A DNA stretch of 64,000 nt from Torreya grandis (taxonomy: Eukaryota; Streptophyta; Pinopsida; Cupressales; Taxaceae), in assembly GCA_037957365.1 (NCBI GenBank), contig JARHVA010000001.1, positions 11,851,501-11,915,500 on the forward strand, given 5' to 3'. This document shows positions 1 through 12,399 of the stretch, in pieces; position 1 is the first letter of the stretch; each line of letters begins with the position of its first letter. The notes below the pieces were generated by a model that saw only the letters and a program-made list of their open reading frames with translations, was not told the origin of the DNA and ran no database searches. The translations under genes and the position numbers were made by a program.

Positions 1-2387
1 ATTTGAATGTTTAACATGGTTTTTTCATCTAATAATGCAAACTAATATTCATTAGTTTTATTTTTTTAACAATTACTATCATTGTTTACTTTTTAGATCT
101 GTATCTTTTATTTTCAAGTTGGTTTGTTCTTATGCGCACCTAATTCACCCCTTATCTAGTTATCTTTTACCTTTTTGAGTCTATTTAAGAGCTTGTTGTT
201 TTATTTGTTTATCAGTTTTATCAGTGGTAACTCTATTATCTTACATCTAATATCATTTTTGTTAACAACATGCTATTTTGGTAATTCTCTTTTGATTGGC
301 ACCTCTTTACCCAATTTGGCATTATCCTCCTTAATTTGTTTTATCTTGTATTTTTTGTGCCTTGATTTAACGATTTTATACCTTCTATCTAACACAAAAT
401 TTTGGTCTGTATTTTCCTAACATCTCTCAAAACATATTTTTAATTTTTTTTCCATCGAAAATTTACCCTTTTTTAAACTTTTATGTTATTCTTTTTAAAT
501 TTTTTTATTGTATTTCCTTGTGCAACATGTTTTCTAAATGGTTGTGCCTTTTATTTTATTTATATGCCTTCTCTCTTATTGAAACATTTTATTAAAGTTT
601 ATTAACCTTTTACGCTTTGCTCTGCCCAACTTGTGAGGATTTGCCTTTCTTGCAGAATTACTTCTTTACCACATATAAAAGGATCAACGTGGCATTTCAA
701 TTAGCTCAGTGTTTCTTTTATAAGTTAATTTGATTTGATCAAAATGATTAAGTGAAGTTTTTAATTCATAACTTTTATTTTGATTTATGAATTAAAATTA
801 CAAATCATTTGGAGTTTTTTCAAGTTTTAAACCATAAAACCAATTTTAGTTTTTAATTCAATTTTATTTTGGCTTTTCAATTAAGAGTTTTGATTGTGAA
901 TTTTAAAATGAATAGTAATTGGTTAATTTTATTTTAAGTCTTTTATTTGTGGCTTTAGTACAGAGTTTGTTTATGATTTTATTAATTTTAATTTTAATTG
1001 TTAATATTTGGTAAATTGTATTTTTATCACATGAAATTATTGTGATATTAATTAAATTATCTGGCTTTTAATTATATCTTTTTTTTAGTATTATAGTTTT
1101 TAAATTGGTCATTTTTTAAGCATTTAAGAATATTACGTAAAATCTTACTTTAAAAAATGAAAAAAATAATATTATTAAATGTCAAAATATGATTTTAAAT
1201 GCTCCTCAAAAATCTTTTCATGATCACATGGAGAAAATACAAACTTATTTTGATTCACTTAATATAAATATTACATATTTTGTACATGATCATGCCTTTA
1301 ATGATGGACTTAAATTATTTCTAAATAATTTTCTTTGTACATTCTTTTTACTAACCTTGCCTTCAAAATCATGTAATTCATGGTATATTCTAACAATAGT
1401 CTTAGTAAGTGTGAAAATAGTATTATTGAGCCTCTTTTGTTTAAATCTAATATAAATTGTGTAGGATTTAATTTTAATACTTCCAGTACTTTTAATGTGA
1501 ATTTGAAATCGTGTTATCTCCCAAAGAAGGAATTTGCATAATAATGCTTTTCAATATCATACAACTTATTTTGATTATTATTTATCATTCTCATTCTTTA
1601 ATAAAAATGGTAAAACTCATGAACATTGTGGTAAATATAGGTATTCTATTTCTAAATGTTAAAAATGACATCTATGTAAATCTTGTAATAAATTAACTCA
1701 TGAGACTTTGAATTATTAGAAAATCACTAAAATACCATTATAAGATTAAAAATGATTTATTTTCCTAAATATAATGCATCTTTTAGAGACTTTGATGTGT
1801 CTTCGTGTGACAATTCTTCAAATATTTCACATAGAATATTTTTTGTAAGCGACACATATTCTTTGTATTCCTTTTGATAAAATCAAATTTTTATGCATTC
1901 ATTGATTTTATATTACAAAGGAAATATGTTTTGATTAGAGTTTGTTTTGACTAACTTATTTTTGTGTAGGATTTCATACTTTGTGATGAAAGTTGTCTTT
2001 TTCTCTATCTACCTTTATTATATATGCTTTAGTACTTTATTTGTATGTAGATAATTTTATGGCATATGATTTTCTTAACAAAAAAATTTTGGTGTTAGCT
2101 TCTTTATTTTACAGGTTTTAGTAAATCATTTATCCTTCTTGTTAGTATTTGTTCCATTGTGGATTGACCATCTTGTTCGAAGAAGGTTTTTGGAGATTAT
2201 TCATGATCACACCTTCATTCTTGTGAATTTTAGTGACACTTTCTCTTCTTATTTATTTCTCAAATAATTATGATTCATCGTAAAGTAAGATTCTAGTAAG
2301 GGTGAGATTTATTCCATGTTAACTCTCTTCCTTATTTTTTAATTTTTTTCTCTAGTTTTGTAATCCCAAATTAACCTTAAGGGAGAG
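1..2387 (+). mobile_element. Decayed internal region of an LTR retrotransposon (3' part)
   Basis: This AT-rich stretch runs up to a polypurine tract and an LTR, so it is read as the 3' internal part of a + strand LTR element whose 5' part lies outside the window. No clear polyprotein domain is visible. A short open stretch at 1189-1455 has no recognisable family. Around 1600-1700 a weak Cys/His pattern (CGKYRYSISKC, then CKSC), broken by stops, may be a decayed gag zinc knuckle. Much of 1-1100 shows nothing beyond AT-rich sequence. The element may be non-autonomous. Confidence 0.45.
2379..2387 (+). other. Polypurine tract
   Basis: The purine run AAGGGAGAG sits directly before an LTR start (TGTTGTAGATTAACC). 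This is the usual second-strand priming site of LTR retrotransposons and fixes the element's orientation as +. Confidence 0.65.
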
Positions 2388-2468
2388 TGTTGTAGATTAA
2401 CCTTATATGGGTTCACTTTGATCCTTTAGGCTTATCTTAAGTCTCTTTTAGATGTGCATTCATCATCA

Positions 2469-2547
<79 letters not shown>

Positions 2548-2996
2548 CTTTATCTTGAATTTATGAGGTGTCTCTCACCTCTTTTGTCTTTTAGTAGGAT
2601 TCTTGGAGTTACTTGTACAAGTAACTTCTCACCCCATAAGTCACACACTTCCCTTCACCTTTTGGGGAATAGAATATTTGGCACACACTAAGGAGGACTT
2701 GTAAGGTCATCACAGGAGTCTTAGTAACACCATATTCTTTTTATTATTCTATTTAAAGATCCCTTTCCTCTCTTAACTTGTCTTGTCACTTAAAGCTCTA
2801 TCATCTTCTACATTATTATTGCTTCTAAATTTGTATTATGAGGATGATTTTTGGAAAGGATTATTGATATTCAATGCATTTTATCAATGTTTGAAAGCCT
2901 TAAAGTAATCTCTTTGGCTTGGAATTATAGAATTGCCATTGGAATATTGCTTGATGAGTAGAGGATCCAATGGTTTTGGATGTTATACACCCAACA
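2388..2996 (+). mobile_element. 3' LTR of decayed retrotransposon
   Basis: The segment begins TGTTG after the polypurine tract and appears to end in CCAACA, about 609 bp. It is similar in block order to the LTR at 16673-17275. Both have an opening with ATTAACC, a TAAGTC block, the motif GAGGTGTC then CACCTCT or TACCTCT, a block of CACAC repeats, and GGCACACA. They therefore belong to related families. A long ATT microsatellite has expanded inside this copy. The 3' boundary is less certain than the 5' one. Confidence 0.6.
2461..2545 (+). repeat. (CAT)/(ATT)n microsatellite
   Basis: A few CAT units run into about 25 uninterrupted ATT triplets. It lies inside an LTR, and the open frame across it encodes only poly-Tyr, so it is not a gene. 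Confidence 0.97.
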
Positions 2997-3572
2997 ACAT
3001 TAGTTATATTTAAGGTTGCTTCAATACCTTATTTTTAGTATAATGGAATACTATATTGATTAATAGTTGTAAAATTATTTACATTGCATTCAATTTGTAA
3101 ACTCCTATTTTATATTTTTTGTTCCCAAATGGTAATGTGTGTTACTCTTGTCTCTACACTAGGCCATAACATTGCACCAGTCTATTGTGATCTTCCTAGG
3201 TTTTTTAGTATCTCGACCCATTTCCATTTATTTTAAAAAAGAGTTAGATGTTTATTCAAGTTTGATCTTTTAGAAATAGTTTGGTAATGTTTGGGTTCTT
3301 GGATCCTAAACTTGAATGAAATAGATATTAATAAATCAACTTATAGGTGAATGAATTCCATATATGTTTTTACCTACACTATTTAAATTAAAAACTTTGG
3401 AAAAATATTTGTATCTTAAAGTTCCATTGTGTTTAGATGAAACTGAGCATCATAGTCTTTTATATTTCAAAAAAATGATATTTATAAATTTATATACAAG
3501 CTGGTACTACATATATCCCTAAAGCTAGCATAGACTCAAGGGGTGGTCAATTTTGTCTAAATAATAAAGGAT

Positions 3573-3573
<1 letters not shown>
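2997..3573. other. No feature recognised
   Basis: AT-rich sequence between an LTR end and a microsatellite. I see no coding frame, LTR end or RNA gene in it. Confidence 0.5.

Positions 3574-3663
<90 letters not shown>
3574..3663 (+). repeat. (GT)n microsatellite, about 45 units
   Basis: A perfect dinucleotide GT run of about 90 bp with no interruption. A run this pure is expected to vary in length between individuals. Confidence 0.98.
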
Positions 3664-3665
<2 letters not shown>

Positions 3666-3898
3666 TTTTACTAAAGATGAATATAGACCCCATCACAACC
3701 ATTTAGTGTTCTTTTATACTATGCATACTGGAATTTAGTTGAGCCAAGTACAAATGAAAGGATTTATGGACTGACATTGTTAGGGATGTTTGGATCAATC
3801 TTGATGTGTTGAATCAAACATCTTGTATCCCTAGCTTTGCACAACTTGTAAGGTTTTAAAATAACTACAATTATGAAACCTTATGAGCATCCTTCTAA

Positions 3899-4290
3899 GT
3901 GTAAATTTCTCCATGTGATGACATCAGTATAGGAAACCCCACGTAAAATATGCAACATTACCTATTATTTTGGCAAACACCCCCCTGAGTTGCATTATGA
4001 ACTCCCAATGTGCATTACGAGCTCAATTTGCATTGGTAACCCGAGTTGCATTGCGATGGCATTGGTATAGGAAACCCCACTCAAAATATTATCATAAATC
4101 CATCTAAGTGTGAATTTATATGTGTGATGACACTGGTATAAGAAACCCCAACTAAAATATGCAACACTACATGTTGTTTTGGAACCCCCCCCCAAGTTGC
4201 ATTGGGAGGTCAATTTGCATTATGACCCGAGTGGAATTGTAATGATATTAGTATAGGAAACCCCACTCAAAATATTGTCAAAATTCAAAT
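3899..4290 (+). repeat. Two-copy diverged tandem repeat
   Basis: Unit 1 (3899-4108) and unit 2 (4109 to about 4290) share the same order of blocks: GTGATGACA, GTATAGGAAACCCCA, AAAATATGCAACA, a short C-run, GAGTTGCATT, CAATTTGCATT, and a closing GGAAACCCCACTCAAAATATT. Unit 2 has an internal deletion. The closing block recurs at each unit end, which supports a tandem duplication of about 200 bp. No coding capacity is seen. Confidence 0.8.
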
Positions 4291-4299
4291 AAATAATTA

Positions 4300-5387
4300 G
4301 AAGTTACTAGAAGTCCTAGTTAGCATTTCATAACATCCTCTATTTCATCCCAAAAAAGATCAAGTAAACTCATAGTTATGTTATTCATTTATTATCAATC
4401 TATGTTGATTGTTTAACATAGGATGAAAATGAAGTGATATTGAAGGAGCGTGAATTAAATCACCATGATTTTGACAAGGCATTTCTTGACATGAACACAC
4501 ACATCTACTTCTATTGTGGGCCAATAGTATCCTGTCCTAAGAAGTTTATTAGAAAGGACTAGTCATTTATATGGGCCCCATAAAACTCTTCATGCACATC
4601 TTTAAGCATTAATTCACCCAAGTTAAAATGTTGAAGTAATGTCCCATCATAGCCTCTATGATAGATCATACTAATAATTAAAGTGTAACAGGATGCATTG
4701 TGAATAAAAGACTTATGTTGTTTGTGTGATAGGTCAGTAGGAATAATGTGGTCTTGAACATAGGTGCATACATCTTGGTACCAATTGGAATCAGGACAAA
4801 TAATATCACATACCATTTATGTGTCTGGGTGACTATAAGTTGGCATAAGAAGGTTCTCAATAAGAAATTGATGTTCCTAGACATTGGAAGATATCTCTAT
4901 TAAAGACCTAATGATTTATATGGAATCAGTTGATATGTTATTAGCTTTAGGTATTCACTCAAACTAGATGCTTTCAAAGTGATATTTGAGATTATCAACC
5001 ATGCCTTTATAGGGAACAAGATTTAACATTGATTATTTTGTACTGACATATAACTTTATTGATGATCAATTTTGAATCTTCGTAAATAACCAATTGTTGA
5101 ATCTTCTATTGTACTACTAGGTGAAGCCCCGCAGTGAGTGCCTCATATTCCATAATATTATTGGTGCATAGGAAAGCAATTTATATTGCCTTGGGAATAA
5201 TATCCCCTATAGCATACTGAATAAAATACCAACTCTTGAACAATGAGTTGTGAAATAACCATCAAAGTATAGCTTTCATTGACGTGATTATTCAAGAGTG
5301 AAGATAAATTCATTGGGTAAATGCATGGTTAAAGGATGCATATCTGACAAAGGTGATTTTGAAATTTGATTTGCAAGTGTTTACTAT
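4300..5387 (-). pseudogene. Ty3/gypsy pol fragment: RNase H and integrase zinc domain
   Basis: Read on the minus strand. Positions about 5310-4900 give an RNase H-like segment with the signature CTNNI-EYEALTAGL and a following LVIYEDSKLIIN, split over frames. Positions 4816-4559 give the linker and integrase N-terminus (DSNWYQDV, YHRGYDGTLL, LKDVHEEFYGAHIND). It continues to about 4390 with RTGYYWPTIE and KKCL, the H2C2 zinc-binding part. The integrase catalytic core is not seen. The order RNase H then integrase is the usual pol order. The fragment ends where the Tat-A LTR begins, so Tat-A probably inserted here or the fragment was truncated there. Confidence 0.75.
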
Positions 5388-6945
5388 TGTTCCTTGCACA
5401 ACATGCCCCAATTTAAAGCTAAAAATAGGGACGCTCTTTTTCTTGATTGATCTAAATGTTTTTACATCTAGTCTAACAGACCTTTCATGTTTGTGAGTTT
5501 TCTTGAGAGTGGGATGTTACATCTTTGTGAATGGTTAAATCTTATTAGTGTCTATGCTTATTATGGGATTCATTAATAAATATTATTTTAATAGCTTTTC
5601 ATTCATAATTTTAGGCTAATCAATTTATATATGCTAGGTCTTGGTTTATTTTATCATTTGAATAGCCCATATATATTTAGCCTTTTAGGGAAGACTTGAT
5701 TTCTATGTTGTGTCAAAATAGATCTTGACTGAACCTTTATCCATTGATCTTGAGTCCCTTGATATTGATTCACCCAATTTAAGCTATACCAAGCTCCCTA
5801 TTTTTTTAATCAAGTTGAGCAAGCTCAAAATATGCTAATTCCAAGCTAATCAAGTTGATTTGACCATATTTTCAAAATCTAAGCTCAATGCCTTATCCAT
5901 TTTTTATTTATTCCAAATTTGGGCCTTGAGTCTTTCAATTTCCCCAAACCTTTCCACATGTTTCTATCAGATATTTTTTAATTTTGGGCTAGTCTAAAAA
6001 GTCTATAATTCCAAAAAGTTACCAAGATAAAGTCTCACCACTAGGCCCCAAGATTTTTCCATGTGGCCCGATCTTAGTAACTTAGGTCAATGAGAAATTA
6101 ATCAAAAGTTTAATAGTTTTGAGGCCTTGAGGACTTGATAAATTGCCACATGGTTACATCTCAAGAGCCTAAGACCATGGAGACTCTGATAATAGTCTAA
6201 AGGCTCTAAGCCCCATGGTCTCAAGATATCCCCACATGGAAATTTTCTAGGAACCTAAAATATCGAATCAAAATAAGACCCTAGATGGGCCAATCGTCTC
6301 GTGGACTTGAGGTCCCAAGAGGCCACCATGTGGAGACTTATCAGGAGCTTAGGACCATGGGGACTAAATTGATTTAAGTAGTGAGATTAAAATTATGGCT
6401 CATCAAGAGGATTCCATGTGGCATCATCCCACATACCAATACCAAAGACCTAGCATAATGAGGGGATGCCATATGGCACCTCGATGATGTCACCATCCCC
6501 TTGAGCTTAAGTTTGATGGGCATCTACCTGCCACCAAGCCATAAACCCTAAACCTCTAGGCCAATAAGGACATACCATGGATAATTTGATGGTCATCTTG
6601 AACATTAGAACTATTAAAGGCTTAAGGAAAGTGTTGGTCGATTAAATGTTGAATTTCCATTGGCCTAGTGGGCTTCATGATGACATTATTTTATTTTAAA
6701 TGTTAAATTTGAATTAATGATAGATCTATATATGATTTCTACATATGGAAAGGTGTGTGTTTGAGTTTAAAATTGATTAATGTGAATCTTTATCTCCAAA
6801 ATGGTAAACATTTCATTTGTTTCTCACATTTCGTCTAAATTGGTTATATTCATGATTTAATCATTTAATGATTTTGCCTATTTAATTTATTCTTGACCAT
6901 TACATTTGATTTTGAAGGGTTAATATTTTGATTTAAGCCATTGAT
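5388..6945 (+). mobile_element. Tat-A 5' LTR (3' boundary uncertain)
   Basis: The start matches the 3' copy at 16046, and collinear similarity holds to about 6030. The remainder (6031-6945) has no second copy because the 3' LTR is truncated. The end is placed before TGGAAGCATGTCCTCATTAG, a possible primer-binding site that resembles the one of Tat-B, so the right border is inferred. Positions 6050-6500 contain many CCATGTGG/CCACATGG and CCATGG palindromes. Confidence 0.6.
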
Positions 6946-8560
6946 TTGGAAGCATGTCCTCATTAGGGAATATGAACCCTCAGCCAAAGCATAATGTAGA
7001 AAATACAAACCCAAATTAGTGCAACATCAAATATCATTTGAATATGATGAAGCACAAGACAAAGAGGGTAGGCCAAAGTTTGTATGTAGTAATGAAGAAT
7101 ATACATGAGACAACATTAATCCAATGATAAAGTGACAAATAGAAAATGATGAATGGGATGATAGATCCAAAAGTAGTCAATTGATAATCAAAAGATGATT
7201 GCATGGCCTCCAACTACAAAGCATGGGCATGCCTTCATATCTATCAAAAATCTTAGACACATCCAACCACATTTTCTAATTAGCAATGAATGTTTATAAC
7301 TACCCCATTAGTGGGTTGAGCTGGCAATCAAGGGAGGGGATGGCCCCTTCGTGTATATATATTTTTTTGAGAGCATTTCTTATGACTAGGCCACTTCATG
7401 TATATAAATATTTTTTGAGATTCTTTCTTATGACTAGCATTTTTAAGGATTAGAGGATGTTATGCCTAGCTGGATCTTTGTGAATTGTAACAAAGACATA
7501 TAGAACTAGGCATACGTTCATGTATTTTACTACTTTCTAGGATAAGCTCTCCCTACTACTTTTTTAGTTTTGATATTATAGAATTATTTATTACACTTAA
7601 ATGGTTATAATCACTTAATATGATTAATAAAAATGCAAATCTTAATATTTGAAAGGTTGTTAAGATTTTAAATCCATCTCCTATGCATGTATATGGTGGT
7701 CATGGTCTTTTCCTCTTATCTAGTCAGCTTCTCAGACTCTCATACCATACTTGGGTTGAATTTGTGTTAAGTATGGATAAACCAAGGATTGGTTTTTAGT
7801 GGATGTGCTCAATCAGACATTGTAAGGAACATCTTCCATCTCAGCATGATTATTTTTAATCTCTTTATCCATTCTCTTTTTTAGTTTTTTTATGATGATG
7901 AGTTAATCTAAGTTGAAATCAATCTTAATATGCATGTAATCTTGGTTTCTTGATTTTGTTTGTCATTGTTTAGGCATTTTTGAATATATACATGTGATAA
8001 ATCAGTTATTTACTTGTTGTGCTTATCTTAAGAAATGATGATTTCTATTTGAGGCTAAGCCATGTGATTACTATCTAGGGAGCTTCATGCCTCTTCCTTA
8101 ATGTCTAAGTTAGATATATCATATATATTTAGTTTGTTAAAAAGGCCCCTTGAAATGGAATGGTTAAAAATCAACTTGTTGAGTAAATGTTAACATACCA
8201 GTACCTGGAACATTCAGACCTTAGGAAAGCATTTTCTTCATCGGATCTTCTTCTTTTTAAAATGGGCAAAGTATTAGCAAAATCCTTCCTAATTATTGTT
8301 GTGTCAAAAATACCATAAACATAAATGGTGCTAGAAGGAGGGCCACCCCATGAACACAAATTGAGTCACAACTAAAATTTGAACTAAGATATTTTATAAA
8401 TATTTTATTCCATTGGGTTAAACTACCTCTTAAGCCAAAAAATAGGTGGATAAACACTCAATTGAAGTCTTATGGGGATAGATTTGAGCTCTTATAACTT
8501 ATTGATTTTAGAATACCAAAACAAAGAGATAATAAAGGGGAAAAAAGGATAAACCCATTT
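6946..8560 (+). other. Tat-A untranslated leader
   Basis: About 1.6 kb between the inferred LTR end and the first gag similarity. I see no reading frame of a known family. It contains a small tandem duplication at 7343-7437. Long leaders are common in Tat elements. Confidence 0.4.
7343..7437 (+). repeat. 48-bp tandem duplication
   Basis: Unit 1 (7343-7389) and unit 2 (7390-7437) both read CC-CTTC-TGTATATA, a TTTTTTGAGA block and TTCTTATGACTAG, with a few substitutions. Confidence 0.8.
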
Positions 8561-10460
8561 AGTCAGTTGGTAATTCACCAACGACTATGAATACTCCTTT
8601 TGTCAATCCATTTATCAACCCCTAGCCTATACTAATGGCCAATCCCATGGCATGGCTTGGCTAAGGTGGGTGACCTATGAATGTTCCAAATATTGTGCAT
8701 GACCTACCAAATAACCTTGATAATTTTTGTCCTAAGTTCATAGTTGGAGGGGCTCAAAAAACTAAAAATCATAGACATGCATTCAAATATTCCCTTATCA
8801 GAACATACGTGTAACATGAGGACATTGTCTGTAGTTTGTTTCCTTATTCATTGATAGGCTACTTATGCTTGGAACCTAGGATATCCTAATGGGTTTTTAA
8901 CCACTTGGGATGGTCTATAAACCATATTTTTAAATCATTTTAGGTTCTCAATTGACCCTATTTTTTTATATCATAACTGCTAAAAGAGAAACAAATGAAC
9001 CCATGAATATGTTCAATCCTCGATTCCACAAACTATACCATAGGTTGAATGACCCATACATATTAGTAGAGGGACATGTCATATAGACCTACTTGAGGTA
9101 TTTAGATGTTTTGAATTCAATATTCCTTATAAGAACCCCAACTACACTTGTGTCCCTATCATTGGCTTTAATGAAGCTATGAACATTAAATACCAGATGG
9201 TACCTCAAGGATATAACACATGTGATTTACCATCTTTAGGACAACCAATAGCTTATAACCAAGTCCCTATGATTAATCAAGATCTTAGTCAAGGTACCAC
9301 ATTAATAAACCCCATCCCAAGAGCCTTGTATTAATTTTGAACCTAGTGCTTAACCTAACACCAATAAACTACATGTTTGGTGGTCAACCCTATGTGCCTC
9401 CAAACCATGTTTTTTCATAAATAACTAACAATCACCTTGTCTTATTTTCTTCAAATAACATGATTTCCATACTAGGTATTGGCAACTATGTTGCATCTAG
9501 TAGCAACCCATTGGAAGTACCTTCATTTTTTAACAATCAAGATGTTTCCAATAACACCCTTAATCTAGCATATCCTACTACCCCAATGATTTTAAATCTG
9601 AATGCACATATGAAAAACCATAACAAACTATAAAATAACCAAATAGTGTAATAGACCCAGAGATGGGCAATTTGAGGCAAATGGTCTAATATGCTTATTC
9701 ACCGATGTAATCAGTTTACATAGGCAAAGATATTAGAATTCAAATAGAAATGAAAATAACCCATTTTAGGGAAAAAATTTAAACTTTCAGAGGCCTAATA
9801 GATAATGAAACACCTAGCCTAATAATGGGAATGTGCATGGTCCTATAGACAATGGTAATCGAAATGGAAATAATGCTTTTCATTTGGTAAATTTCACAGA
9901 CTTGGTTTTAGACATTTGGTGGAGAGTGCATAACACAATTGACCATGCATAAACCAATTTTGATTAGTTTATAGTTGCCTCTAACATGTTCCAAAAGGAG
10001 GTAGATAACATGGAAATAATGTCTACTCCAAGTGATAATCCAAACCAAGATGGAGGAAGCCCAGACACTGCTCAAGTATTGGAGAACTATGAATATACAT
10101 TTGAAGATGAAAATGATCCTGAAGATAATTTGGTTAAGATCCATGCTTTTAGATAGTTCAAAAGGGGTAATAATTATCAGCTTTAGAGTAAATCAACTAA
10201 TATTTTGACCACTTATACTCCTTCAAGAAACACTCATGTTACACCTGATGTGAACTCAAATAATAATCCTCCCCTACCTATAATAATTCCCATATCTTAC
10301 CAATCGAGGAACTATGCAAAACATACTCCACCTAACAAGCAACAAGAACAAAACAAGCCTGAATATGACATTGTAGACTATTTGAAGAAAACTAAAGCTA
10401 ATATTACTATCTTTAAATTATTGAAAATTTCTAATCAAAGGGAGTTGATTTTAAAATAAT
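8560..10460 (+). pseudogene. Tat-A gag remnant
   Basis: The capsid-like core is seen near 8750-8960. It contains HRHAF, then HEDIV-SLFPYSL, the pattern of the retrotransposon gag domain in Ty3/gypsy elements, which forms the virus-like particle. A Pro/Asn-rich linker follows (about 9100-9650). The C-terminal part at 10205-10459 is the best preserved, with PEYDIVDYLKKTKANITIF and LLKISNQRELILK. In related elements this conserved stretch precedes the protease. Several stops and frameshifts break the frame, and no start codon can be chosen with confidence. Confidence 0.65.
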
Positions 10461-10499
10461 TTTATAGCAATAAGGGTTAAGAATATGTGAAACTGTTTG

Positions 10500-10920
10500 A
10501 TGCATATATTACTTTATATAAGGAAAAAACTAAGACTCCACCCTTTCTCCTAACAGTTAAGATCTTTGTCAAGAACTTACATAATTACTTGGTTGATTCA
10601 AGTGCCTCTAGGAATGTCAATCCATATGTTATCTACCAATAGTTGGGAATTACACCTATAAAATCCAGTTGGAAGGTAGTCCAACTAGATAAAATAGAGG
10701 TGAAGGTAGTAGGGGAATTGATTCATATGCACATGCAATTGGCCTTGGACCCAAATATTCAATAATTCATTGGTATCCAAGTGGTGGATATCCATGATGT
10801 TTATGGCATGTTAATGAGAAGGGACTGGTCGAGGACACTCAATGGTTATATGTCAACCAATTTTCTCACATGTGGCTACCACAATGTGGTCTCCTTAACC
10901 ATATCAAAATTGAGTGAGAA
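10500..10920 (+). pseudogene. Tat-A aspartic protease remnant
   Basis: The frame shows LVDSSASRNVNPYVIYQ, where the catalytic D-S/T-G of retroviral-type aspartic proteases reads D-S-S. It then continues QLDKIEVKVVGEL and MLMRRDWSRTLNGYMSTNF, the conserved C-terminal part in this family. The enzyme would mature the Gag-Pol polyprotein. The altered active-site Gly and in-frame stops make it inactive. Confidence 0.75.
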
Positions 10921-11559
10921 CTAAATATGGCACATATAATTATTAAGTATAACTAAATAAATGAGGTCCTCTATAAAGAGTCAGAAATGAGAGTTTACTT
11001 GTTGGATAAATAAGAAAATACCCATGACAACCTCTCTATTAACATGTTCAACATGGAATGAAATGCAAAGTTATAAGAATTATAATAGTTATATGAAGAA
11101 GACTTCTATTGTGCCTCAAAGATGTTCTCATTTCAAGATGCAGCTCTAACATGTAAGAATTTAAACTCTGATGACTTAGGAAGGAACAAAGAGCTTCTAT
11201 GCTCTTTACAAGATGAAATAACCACTCTAGATATCTCTATTCTTAATTCTCCCACAAAAAAGTTATGTGTAATGTCTTTGTCAGTTAAATGACTTAATGT
11301 AGGCTGGATGAGGCATGACTATGTGAAACATGGAAACCCTAGGAAGATCAAAGAGTTCATATCAGGTTCTTCAAAAAAGATAAAAATGGATACACCTAGA
11401 CCTACCCCTAACACATAAAATATGTTTCAATACCCTCACAAATCAAGAAACAAAATGGGTACTCAATTAAAGATACAAAAATACACCAAGAGGTTAACAT
11501 TCTAAATGCACTCCCATTACAAAGACCACCAACACTTTATAATGATAGGACATATTGTG

Positions 11560-12350
11560 GCATACTAAAATTAAACTTATGGACATTGAAATTTGATGGT
11601 TCCAAGTCCAAAATTGGGTGTGGTTCTAAAGTATAATTGGTTAATCAAAGAGGGAAGTCCTACCTAATTATATATCACCTATAATTTACTTGTACAAACA
11701 ATGTGGCTGAGTATGAGATGTTAGTCCATGGACTTCAGTTCACCCTGAGAAAGAAGGTGAAAACATTAGAGCGCTAGGAAACTCAGAATTAGTGGTTAAA
11801 CAAGTGAGGATCTAGTATTAATGTAATGATAATAATTTATCAAGATACTAGAATCAATTTTGGAACCTAATATAATATTTTTATGCATTTTGCATTCAGA
11901 CTCTACCCAGACAAAACAACTACATAGTAGATGCACTAGCTACTAATGCAAGTACTCTTGATCCCATTGCCAATTTGAGGATGATAAGATTCTTAGTAGA
12001 GCTAGTATCTACCACCTCAGTCCTAGATAATATCATGAATTTTCAAGTTTTTAATGATGACCAACATATATTATATTTCATCACTAGTAAAAACATATTT
12101 TTTAGTTAGATCATTGATGAATATGGTCAAGAATACTTCAAGATAGATGAGGATGGGACCATGAATTTGAAAACTAATAGCATACCCAAAAGGATGGTCT
12201 CACTTGAGAGACTATTCAACATGGATTATCAAAGGGAAAATGATAAGTGTGTCCCCATTAAAGGCCTTCCTCATGAACATTTCAACTTGGGTAATGCAAA
12301 TGATCCTAAAAATGTGTTTCTATGCATAACTAATACCCTAGAATAGAATT
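11560..12350 (+). pseudogene. Tat-A upstream RNase H domain (before RT) and linker
   Basis: The frame gives LKLWTLKFDGSKSKIGCG (first catalytic Asp in FDGS) and FTCTNNVAEYEMLVHGLQF (catalytic Glu in AEYE). After stops there is YIVDALA-NAST near 11925 (terminal Asp of an RNase H). Positions 12161-12346 carry MVSLERLFNMDYQ and HFNLGNANDPKNVF, a linker known in polyproteins of this type. The domain lies between protease and RT, and a second RNase H follows RT. The sequence is stop-interrupted. Confidence 0.75.
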
Positions 12351-12399
12351 GAGAAATGACACAATACCTCAAAGATTTTAGAGATGTGATTGCATAGAA

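Noticed and set aside
175..420. Short hydrophobic open frame resembling a membrane protein
   Set aside because: T-rich DNA gives Leu/Ile/Phe-rich frames by chance. There is no start context or family match.
2452..2691. Open frame with a run of Tyr residues
   Set aside because: It is the translation of the ATT microsatellite inside an LTR, not a gene.
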